From positions 1 through 6,059 of the forward strand of contig USSI01000095.1 in the NCBI GenBank assembly GCA_900557315.1: a DNA stretch of 6,059 nt, written 5' to 3'. This DNA comes from an uncultured Butyricicoccus sp. Lineage in GTDB: Bacteria; Bacillota; Clostridia; Oscillospirales; Butyricicoccaceae. Under the pieces are notes generated by a model. The model made no database searches and had not been told where the DNA came from. It saw only the letters and a list, made by a program, of their open reading frames with translations. Position numbers and translations under genes: made by a program. Position 1 is the stretch's first letter; each line of letters begins with the position of its first letter. Positions 1 through 4,760 of this stretch are shown piece by piece.

Positions 1-190
1 TTGGGGGGCTTTCCCTTCAACGATTACTATTATAGTCATTTCAGATAAAAACACAAGAGATATTTTGTTGAATATTACCTTGAATTGCGAAAGGTTTTTG
101 GTCAAGATGACAATAAATAGTGAAATAAATTGGATAATATGCACAATAACCAAAGGAGACCGATAAAATCCGCTGCCATTCGGGCATTTT

Positions 191-221
191 GCGGGAACAA
201 TCCCGCGTCCCGTTTCGTGTT
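191..221 (+). promoter_or_regulatory. Candidate ECF-type promoter overlapping a 6-bp inverted repeat
   Basis: GCGGGA (191-196) and TCCCGC (201-206) form a perfect 6-bp inverted repeat around ACAA. The same bases include GGAACA (194-199), which resembles the GGAAC -35 core used by many ECF sigma factors. A CGTGTT (216-221) follows after 16 bases, resembling the usual CGT-containing -10. Transcription would then start near 228, just before the SD, giving a short leader. Autoregulation is common for ECF sigma factors, so this is a reasonable but unproven autoregulatory promoter. The alternative is a plain RNA hairpin or repressor site in a longer leader. Confidence 0.3.
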
Positions 222-230
222 GTTTGCAGA

Positions 231-237
231 AAGGAGG
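231..237 (+). promoter_or_regulatory. Ribosome binding site fixing the GTG start of the sigma factor
   Basis: AAGGAGG lies 10 bases upstream of the GTG at 248. This is a near-perfect Shine-Dalgarno sequence. It rules out the in-frame upstream start at 224, which would put the SD inside the coding region. Confidence 0.8.
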
Positions 238-247
238 AGAGAGCACC

Positions 248-784
248 GTGCAAAGCAAGTTACGATCGGATGCATTCCTGTGCGAAGCGATGGAGCGCTG
301 CGGCGACGCAGTCTACCGGCTGGCGTACTGCCGCCTGGGCAGCCGGGCGGATGCAGAGGATGTTTTCCAGGAGGTTTTCCTCCGTCTGCTGCGCGACACA
401 ACCGATTTCCGCGATGCTGAACATCTCAAGGCGTGGCTGCTCCGGGTGACGGTCAGCCGATGCAATGACCTGCGCCGGTCGGCGTGGTTTAAGCGCACCG
501 CGCCGCTCGAGGCTGCGCCCGATGCGGCCGCACCCGAGCATGACGGCCACGAAGAACTGTGGCAGGCGGTTCATGCGCTGCCGGACGATCTGCGCACCGC
601 CGTCTATCTGCATTATGTAGAGGGGTACAGCACGGACGAGATCGCAGGGCTGGTGGGATGCCGGCCCGCGACCGTACGCACGCGGCTGCACCGCGCCCGC
701 AAACAACTGAAACTGGATTTGGAGGGATCTGACGATGAAGAATATCAGCGAGTTCCGCAGATTGCAGGACATGAAAGCCCCTGA
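248..784 (+). CDS. ECF-type RNA polymerase sigma factor (sigma-70 family)
   Basis: This 178-residue protein redirects RNA polymerase core to a small regulon, usually in response to an envelope or antimicrobial signal. Region 2 covers about residues 10-76. It includes the core-binding and -10-recognition helix AEDVFQEVFLRLLR (36-49) and the KAWLLRVTVSRCNDLRR segment (61-77). A short acidic and alanine-rich linker (about 84-103) replaces region 3, as in all ECF sigmas. Region 4 spans about 102-156, with LPDDLRTAVYLHYVEGYS followed by a helix-turn-helix DEIAGLVGCRPATVRTRLHRAR (-35 recognition). The length is normal for the family. The start is the GTG at 248, chosen by the AAGGAGG upstream. The last 50 bases overlap the next gene, which suggests translational coupling with a cognate anti-sigma factor. 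The family assignment is secure; the ECF subgroup and its signal are not known from the sequence. Confidence 0.93.
   Translation: MQSKLRSDAFLCEAMERCGDAVYRLAYCRLGSRADAEDVFQEVFLRLLRDTTDFRDAEHLKAWLLRVTVSRCNDLRRSAWFKRTAPLEAAPDAAAPEHDGHEELWQAVHALPDDLRTAVYLHYVEGYSTDEIAGLVGCRPATVRTRLHRARKQLKLDLEGSDDEEYQRVPQIAGHESP
721..726 (+). promoter_or_regulatory. Ribosome binding site inside the sigma-factor gene
   Basis: GGAGGG lies within the 3' end of the sigma-factor reading frame, 8 bases before the ATG at 735. It explains how the downstream gene starts inside its neighbour and supports that start. Confidence 0.75.
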
Positions 785-1670
785 GGAGCTGAAACAGCGT
801 ACATTGGAAGCGGCGCGGGAAATGCGCCGCGAAGAACAGCAAACCACCCCGCAGCACCTTGCGCCTGCGCCGCGTCGGTTCGGCATGGCAAAGCGCATTC
901 TGGCGGCGGCGTGCGCGTTCGGCGTGATCGTTGGCGGCACGGCGGTATGGCGCGCGCAGGGCAGCGGCCAGAGTACGGGCGACGCGGTAGCGGAAGCGGT
1001 CGCGCACTCGTTCGGCATTGTGGCCTATGCCGCGGACACGGGCGAGACCATCGCGCCGAAGGACAGCAAAGTTGTGTTTGACATTGCCGGGGGCGGCATG
1101 GACAGCCCGACCAAGGGCTTTTTCAGCGGCTGCCTGTTCAAAGTGACGGGCGACAATATCGAGACGGTCAGCGCGTCGGTTGACAAGGGCGGGCTGTACC
1201 GCGTCGAGCGGCTGGACATCACAGAAGCGGATGCGCAGGCGATCATGACAGGCGGATTCGCGCCCGTAGCGGATGCGGACGACATCATGGTGCAGTCCGA
1301 ACCGGAGCAGAACAAATGGTGGGTGGACGCCAGCTACCGCGTGGAAAACGGCTTTGTAGAGCCGTATGACCCCAGCACCTGCTACGGCCTCTGGGGCGAA
1401 CCCCAGGCGGTCGATATGGCGCAGGAAGAGGATGGGCCGGACGCATGGCACGCCCGCATTGACGAATTCGACGGCGCGACCCTGACCGTCACCGTCACCT
1501 TTACCGACGGCACGACCGACACCCAGACGTTCACGCTGCATACCGGCAAGCTGGCTGTGGAATACCCGGCCGATGAGAGCGGCCCGCAGCTCACCGGCGA
1601 GGTGCTCACCGACGAGCAGGCCCAAACACAGGGCTATCTCTACGGCGTATACGCGGAAATGCAGGAATAA
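735..1670 (+). CDS. Single-pass membrane protein, probable anti-sigma factor
   Basis: This 311-residue protein probably holds the preceding sigma factor inactive at the membrane. Residues 1-50 form a charged cytoplasmic segment (MKAPEELKQRTLEAAREMRR at 13-32) that could bind the sigma factor. A hydrophobic segment at about 52-72 is preceded by basic residues (RR at 47-48, KR at 53-54), so the N-terminus should be inside the cell. Residues 73-311 would lie outside. They start with a conserved-looking HSFGIVAYAADTGETI stretch, then a beta-rich, acidic domain with threonine-rich strands near 245-270. No His-x3-Cys-x2-Cys zinc anti-sigma motif is present; the only cysteines are 60, 133 and 216. 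It overlaps the sigma gene by 50 bases and is followed by a strong terminator, so the two form a closed module. The anti-sigma role rests on position, topology and resemblance to clostridial ECF partners. The outer domain belongs to no family I can name. Confidence 0.72.
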   Translation: MKNISEFRRLQDMKAPEELKQRTLEAAREMRREEQQTTPQHLAPAPRRFGMAKRILAAACAFGVIVGGTAVWRAQGSGQSTGDAVAEAVAHSFGIVAYAADTGETIAPKDSKVVFDIAGGGMDSPTKGFFSGCLFKVTGDNIETVSASVDKGGLYRVERLDITEADAQAIMTGGFAPVADADDIMVQSEPEQNKWWVDASYRVENGFVEPYDPSTCYGLWGEPQAVDMAQEEDGPDAWHARIDEFDGATLTVTVTFTDGTTDTQTFTLHTGKLAVEYPADESGPQLTGEVLTDEQAQTQGYLYGVYAEMQE

Positions 1671-1678
1671 CAGCGCAA

Positions 1679-1715
1679 AATCCCCTGATGGATGCCATCG
1701 GGGGATTATTTTTTT
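1679..1715 (+). terminator. Intrinsic terminator of the sigma/anti-sigma operon
   Basis: AATCCCCTGATGG (1679-1691) pairs with CCATCGGGGGATT (1695-1707) as a 13-bp stem with one G-U pair and an ATG loop. A T-rich run follows, with seven consecutive T at 1709-1715. It begins 8 bases after the stop codon of the membrane protein. Confidence 0.95.
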
Positions 1716-1736
1716 GCGGAAAAGTGGGAAAGCGGC

Positions 1737-1765
1737 TTGAAAAACCTATCCTGATCGCATAAAAT
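1737..1765 (+). promoter_or_regulatory. SigA-type promoter of the trmL-degV operon
   Basis: The -35 element TTGAAA (1737-1742) and the -10 element TAAAAT (1760-1765) each match consensus at 5 of 6 positions, with an ideal 17-base spacer. Transcription would start near 1772, leaving a leader of about 25 bases that contains only the ribosome binding site. Confidence 0.8.
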
Positions 1766-1796
1766 AAAAGAAGCTTTGAAAAAAAGAGGAAAAATT

Positions 1797-2282
1797 ATGT
1801 TAAATATTGTTCTGGTCGAGCCGGAGATCCCGCAGAACACGGGTAACATTGCCCGCACCTGCGCGGCGACCGGATGCGTGCTGCACCTGGTCGAGCCGCT
1901 CGGCTTTGCGATTGACGATAAGCGGATGAAGCGTGCGGGGCTGGATTACTGGCACCTGCTTGACGTCCGCATGTACAAAAACCTGGACGAGTTCTTTGCC
2001 AAAAATCCGGACGGCCGGTACTTTTACGCCACCACCAAGGCGCCGCAGGCCTACCATGAGGCGGCATACCGCGACGGCGACTATCTGATGTTCGGCAAAG
2101 AGACAAAGGGGCTGCCGGAAAGCCTGCTGATCGAGCATCCGGAGCGGTGCGTGCGCATCCCGATGCGCGAGGGCGCGCGCAGCCTGAACCTGTCCAATTC
2201 GGTGGCCGTGATCGTGTTCGAGGCGCTGCGGCAGACCGGCTTTGAAAACCTGAAACTCGCGGGGCCGTTCCCGCAGGCGTGA
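1797..2282 (+). CDS. trmL: tRNA (cytidine/uridine-2'-O-)-methyltransferase TrmL
   Basis: TrmL uses S-adenosylmethionine to methylate the 2'-O of the wobble base (position 34) of tRNA-Leu isoacceptors, which helps accurate decoding. This 161-residue protein is a minimal SPOUT methyltransferase, close to the 157 residues of the E. coli enzyme. The three SPOUT motifs are clear: NIVLVEPEIPQNTGNIARTC at residues 3-22, with Asn14 and Arg20 in the usual places; YLMFGKETKGLP at 96-107; and RIPMREGARSLNLSNSVAVI at 120-139, which forms part of the knotted cofactor site. The chosen start is the ATG at 1797, since AGAGGA (1785-1790) lies 6 bases upstream. A TTG at 1776 in the same frame would add seven lysine-rich residues and has no ribosome binding site. 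It is the first gene of an operon with the DegV gene, which begins 10 bases after its stop. Confidence 0.93.
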   Translation: MLNIVLVEPEIPQNTGNIARTCAATGCVLHLVEPLGFAIDDKRMKRAGLDYWHLLDVRMYKNLDEFFAKNPDGRYFYATTKAPQAYHEAAYRDGDYLMFGKETKGLPESLLIEHPERCVRIPMREGARSLNLSNSVAVIVFEALRQTGFENLKLAGPFPQA

Positions 2283-2292
2283 GGAGGAAACT

Positions 2293-3168
2293 ATGGAAAA
2301 AATACACATCCTGACCGATTCATCCGCTGATATCCCGCAGGCGCAGGTGGAGGCGCACGGGATCGAGATTGTGCCCATCACGTTGACGCATGAGGGGCGC
2401 ACCATCCGCGAATACTATGACATCAGCCCGGAGGAATACTGGAAGCTGCTCGAGGACAGCCGTGAAATCCCGGTCACCGCAATGGTCACGCCCACGGTGT
2501 TCCTGGATTCTTACCGCCGCGCGGCGGAGCGCGGCTGCACGCACCTGCTGGCGGTGCTCATCAATGCAAACGGCTCGGGCACCTATCAGGCGGCATGCCT
2601 TGCGCGCGATATGTTCCGCGAGGAATGCGGGGACAAAATGCGCATTGAGGTGATCGACTCCGCGACCTACACCTATATTTACGGCCATATCGTTGTGCTT
2701 GCCGCCGAACTGCGCGACCAGGGCGACAGCTTTGACGCGATTCTGGGCGTGGTGCGCAGCCGGCTGAACCGTGTGGAAGCCTTCCTCGGCGTATACAGCT
2801 TAAAGCACCTGAAAAAATCCGGCCGCATTTCGGGCGGCGCGGCGTTTGTGGGCGAGGCGCTCGGCCTCAAGCCGATCAGCCATGTATATGACGGCGCGGT
2901 CAATGTGTGCGATAAAGTGCGCGGTGAAAAAGCGCTGGTTGCGGGGATGATTAAAAAGGTATCCGCCCGCGTGCAGCAGCCGGAAAAACAGACCGCGCTT
3001 CTGCTGTACGGCGACGTGCCCGCCGCGCGGATCGACGAGCTGGAAAAACGCCTGCGCACGGAAATCGGCTTCCGGGATGTGGTCCGCAGCCCAATCGGGC
3101 CTTCGGTCATCACCAATACCGGCCCGCAGGCGCTTGCTGTGGCGTATTATGGGCAACCCCGGGCATAA
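2293..3168 (+). CDS. DegV family protein (fatty-acid-binding fold)
   Basis: DegV proteins bind a single fatty acid. The characterised FakB members present it to the kinase FakA, feeding exogenous fatty acids into phospholipid synthesis. This 291-residue cytoplasmic protein has the family layout: LTDSSADIP at residues 7-15, VTAMVTPTVF (61-70) where many members have a T-S-Q loop, NANGSGTYQAA (91-101), VIDSATYTYIYGHIVV near 119-134, LKHLKKSGRIS (170-180) followed by a GLKPI strand, and IGPSVITNTGPQALAVAYYG at 268-287. Length is normal. The motif near 91-97 lacks the SS pair usual before xLSGT, and the loop at 275 has Asn where FakB proteins usually have His, so the ligand may differ. AGGAGG (2282-2287) lies 5 bases before the ATG, partly in the stop codon of trmL, which implies coupling. 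No fakA-like gene is in the window, so a FakB role is not shown. Confidence 0.9.
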   Translation: MEKIHILTDSSADIPQAQVEAHGIEIVPITLTHEGRTIREYYDISPEEYWKLLEDSREIPVTAMVTPTVFLDSYRRAAERGCTHLLAVLINANGSGTYQAACLARDMFREECGDKMRIEVIDSATYTYIYGHIVVLAAELRDQGDSFDAILGVVRSRLNRVEAFLGVYSLKHLKKSGRISGGAAFVGEALGLKPISHVYDGAVNVCDKVRGEKALVAGMIKKVSARVQQPEKQTALLLYGDVPAARIDELEKRLRTEIGFRDVVRSPIGPSVITNTGPQALAVAYYGQPRA

Positions 3169-3183
3169 GCGGAATTGGGCATA

Positions 3184-3201
3184 TTGTTTAATATTTCACA
3201 A
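3184..3201. promoter_or_regulatory. Rex-like operator upstream of pgk
   Basis: TTGTTTAATATTTCACAA matches the consensus TTGTTAA-N4-TTAACAA of clostridial Rex at 12 of 14 specified positions. Its right half, TTCACAA, equals the half-site TTGTGAA-W4-TTCACAA known from other Bacillota. Rex is a repressor released when NADH is high. The site is 67 bases upstream of the pgk -35 box and 15 bases after the DegV stop codon. This is farther from the promoter than a simple blocking repressor would sit. The overlapping AT-only inverted repeat AATATTT/AAATATT (3190-3206) is an alternative reading, as a weak 3' end for degV. Confidence 0.4.
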
Positions 3202-3268
3202 ATATTTTCTGCAAAACGCAAAAAAATGCTAAAAGAGAACTGAAATGCAAGGTTTTTCACATTTTTGC

Positions 3269-3297
3269 TTGCTATGAATGGGAAGAACGAGTATAAT
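3269..3297 (+). promoter_or_regulatory. SigA-type promoter of pgk
   Basis: TTGCTA (3269-3274) and a perfect TATAAT (3292-3297) are separated by 17 bases. Transcription would begin near 3304, giving an untranslated leader of about 80 bases. The consensus -10 and strong ribosome binding site fit a highly expressed glycolytic gene. Confidence 0.75.
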
Positions 3298-3384
3298 TTT
3301 GTAATGGAAGCGGAATTCTTAATGGGAAGACCGCGATTTTGCTCCGTATTGCTTACATTTATATCTTAAAGGAGAGGGATATTT

Positions 3385-4575
3385 ATGCAGTACAATAAAA
3401 AAAGCGTTGAGGATATTGACGTATCCGGCAAAAAGGTTATCGCCCGCTGCGACTTCAATGTGCCGCAGGACGAGAATGGAAATATCACTGACGACAAGCG
3501 TATCCGCGCGTCGCTCGAAACCATCAAGTACCTGCTGGATCACAACGCAGCTGTAATCCTCTGCTCACACCTCGGCCGTCCGAAGGGCGAAGTAAACATG
3601 AAGTATTCGCTCGCGCCGGTTGCCAAGCGCCTGTCCGAGCTGCTCGGCCAGGAAGTCAAGCTGGCGAAGGACGTTGTCGGCGAGGATGCAAAGAAGCTCG
3701 CCGCTGAGGTAAAGCCGGGCGAGGCGATCCTGCTGGAGAACGTCCGTTTTGAGAAGGGCGAGACCAAGAACGATCCCGCGCTGGCCAAGGCGTTTGCCGA
3801 CATGGCGGACATCTTTGTCAACGATGCGTTCGGCACCGCGCACCGCGCGCACGCCTCCACTGCCGGTATTGCCGACTACCTGCCGGCTGTCTGCGGCTTC
3901 CTGATTAAGAAGGAAATCTCCATCATGGGCAAGGCGCTTTCCGACCCGGCCCGTCCGTTCGTTGCCATCCTGGGCGGCGCGAAGGTTTCCGACAAGATCA
4001 ACGTCATCAACAACCTGATCGACAAGTGTGACACCGTCATCATCGGCGGCGGCATGGCCTACACCTTCTCCAAGGCGCAGGGCGGCTCGATTGGCACCTC
4101 GCTGTGCGAGGAGGATAAGATGGACCTCGCGCTCGGCCTCATCAAGAAGGCGGAGGACAAGGGCGTCAAGCTGCTCCTGCCGGTTGACACGGTTTGCGGC
4201 GACCACTTCGGCGCGGACGCAGAGCCGGTTGTTTACGAGGCTGGCAAGCTGCCGGACAACATGATGGGCATGGACATCGGTCCCAAGACCGTTGAACTGT
4301 TCTCCGACGCTGTGAAGAACGCCGGTACGGTCGTCTGGAACGGCCCGATGGGCGTGTTCGAGTTCGACACCTTTGCGGTTGGCACCAAGGAAGTTGCCAA
4401 GGCGATTGCGGCGTCCGGTGCGGTTTCGATCATCGGCGGCGGCGACTCCGCAGCAGCGGTTGAGAAGCTGGGCTTTGCGGACAAGATGACCCACATCTCC
4501 ACCGGCGGCGGCGCTTCGCTGGAGTTCCTCGAGGGTCTCGAACTGCCGGGCATTGCCTGCCTGCAGGATAAGTAA
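3385..4575 (+). CDS. pgk: Phosphoglycerate kinase
   Basis: This enzyme transfers the acyl phosphate of 1,3-bisphosphoglycerate to ADP, making ATP and 3-phosphoglycerate in the cytoplasmic payoff phase of glycolysis; it also works in reverse in gluconeogenesis. The 396 residues match the usual bacterial length. N-domain substrate motifs are RCDFNVP (21-27), SHLGRPKG (61-68), LLENVRF (116-122) and [14 protein letters not shown] (146-159). The nucleotide-binding C-domain shows [10 protein letters not shown] (195-204), GGGMAYTF (221-228), WNGPMGVFE (318-326), GGGDSAAA (351-358) and a [12 protein letters not shown] loop from 373. No key residue is missing. The start is supported by AAAGGAG (3368-3374) 10 bases upstream. 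Codon choice is strongly biased (AAG, GCC, CTG), as expected for an abundant protein. It stands alone: no gap, tpiA or gpmI gene adjoins it in the window, although pgk often sits in a cluster with these. Confidence 0.98.
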   Translation: MQYNKKSVEDIDVSGKKVIARCDFNVPQDENGNITDDKRIRASLETIKYLLDHNAAVILCSHLGRPKGEVNMKYSLAPVAKRLSELLGQEVKLAKDVVGEDAKKLAAEVKPGEAILLENVRFEKGETKNDPALAKAFADMADIFVNDAFGTAHRAHASTAGIADYLPAVCGFLIKKEISIMGKALSDPARPFVAILGGAKVSDKINVINNLIDKCDTVIIGGGMAYTFSKAQGGSIGTSLCEEDKMDLALGLIKKAEDKGVKLLLPVDTVCGDHFGADAEPVVYEAGKLPDNMMGMDIGPKTVELFSDAVKNAGTVVWNGPMGVFEFDTFAVGTKEVAKAIAASGAVSIIGGGDSAAAVEKLGFADKMTHISTGGGASLEFLEGLELPGIACLQDK

Positions 4576-4581
4576 AAATTC

Positions 4582-4608
4582 TTGTTTGAAGCGTACCGCT
4601 TCAGACGA
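4582..4608. repeat. Inverted repeat just after pgk
   Basis: TGAAGCG (4587-4593) and CGCTTCA (4597-4603) pair perfectly around TAC. The stem can extend outward to 4582/4608 with two G-U pairs, about 12 bp in all. No T run follows on the + strand, so it is not a canonical terminator, but it could protect the 3' end of pgk mRNA. Confidence 0.6.
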
Positions 4609-4634
4609 AAATAGGCTGTGCCGGGCCTGAGGAC

Positions 4635-4654
4635 CGGGCAAAGCCCGCGCTTTT
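4635..4654 (+). terminator. Weak candidate terminator after pgk
   Basis: CGGGC (4635-4639) and GCCCG (4643-4647) form a short GC stem with an AAA loop, followed by CGC and four T (4651-4654). The stem is short and the T run is brief and displaced by three bases, so termination would be partial at best. Confidence 0.3.
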
Positions 4655-4657
4655 CAT

Positions 4658-4678
4658 GAAAATTGCAGTGCAATTTTC
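4658..4678. repeat. Perfect palindrome, 9-bp stem
   Basis: GAAAATTGC (4658-4666) pairs with GCAATTTTC (4670-4678) around AGT. TTTTC at 4651-4655 can compete for the same GAAAA, because TTTTCATGAAAA (4651-4662) is itself a perfect 12-base palindrome. The two pairings are mutually exclusive. Possible roles are a dispersed repeat, a terminator or attenuator element, or a protein-binding site; I cannot tell which. Confidence 0.65.
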
Positions 4679-4760
4679 CGTTAAATAGGCGCGGTGCACG
4701 ATGGGGTGCGGCGCGGAAATGAAAAAATCTCCTGTTATGGGTTAAACGGGGTTTAGTATT

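Larger units (their letters stand above)
1..247. other. AT-rich leader upstream of the sigma-factor gene
   Basis: This stretch is AT-rich over roughly its first 180 bases, unlike the GC-rich genes that follow. No complete gene is convincing. Frame 2 is free of stops from base 2 to a TAA at 164-166 (54 codons), and frame 1 is open from base 1 to a TAA at 46-48. Either could be the C-terminal tail of a gene that starts outside the window, but neither peptide is recognisable and the frame-2 peptide uses the rare ATA codon several times. An SD-like AAAGGAG at 152-158 has no start codon at a usable distance. The last 60 bases hold a GC-rich inverted repeat and the ribosome binding site of the sigma gene. 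No clear SigA-type promoter stands out: GATAAT at 133-138 has no -35 at a normal spacing. Confidence 0.5.
3169..3384 (+). other. Intergenic region between degV and pgk
   Basis: This 216-base AT-rich spacer has no reading frame of note. It holds the Rex-like site, the pgk promoter and a leader of about 80 bases ending in the pgk ribosome binding site. No strong terminator for degV is visible; the only hairpin near the stop (3190-3206) is AT-only with four T after it. A weaker extended -10-like TGCTAAAAG (3227-3235) lacks a good -35. Confidence 0.6.
4576..4760 (+). other. Intergenic region rich in inverted repeats
   Basis: This 185-base spacer has no plausible gene. It contains, in order, the hairpins at 4582-4608, 4635-4647 and 4658-4678, then two copies of GGCGCGG (4688-4694 and 4710-4716), and ends in a weak CGGGG ribosome binding site. 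CCGCGC (4645-4650) can also pair with GCGCGG (4689-4694), enclosing the 4658-4678 hairpin. No convincing promoter for the next gene is visible, so that gene may be read through from pgk or use a promoter I cannot recognise. Confidence 0.6.

Noticed and set aside
152..166. SD-like AAAGGAG suggesting a small gene in the leader
   Set aside because: No ATG, GTG or TTG lies within a usable distance downstream, so no small protein can be supported.
130..420. Plus-strand frame of 96 codons overlapping the sigma-factor start
   Set aside because: It has no ribosome binding site at its start, and inside the sigma gene its sequence turns arginine/proline-rich as expected from an out-of-frame reading.
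489..1625. Long minus-strand open frame opposite the sigma and anti-sigma genes (and a similar one at 260-1018)
   Set aside because: It is antisense to two well-supported genes, is arginine/alanine-rich without recognisable domains, and is explained by GC-rich third positions of the real genes.
1776..1796. TTG at 1776 as the trmL start, adding seven residues
   Set aside because: The AGAGGA ribosome binding site lies between this TTG and the ATG at 1797, and the extra residues are absent from the family's usual N-terminus.
4582..4608. Hairpin after pgk as a standard intrinsic terminator
   Set aside because: The stem is good, but AAAATAGG rather than a T run follows it on the + strand.
3565..4641. 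358-codon minus-strand open frame opposite pgk
   Set aside because: It is a mirror of pgk codon bias with no family motif and no ribosome binding site, and runs into the palindromic spacer.
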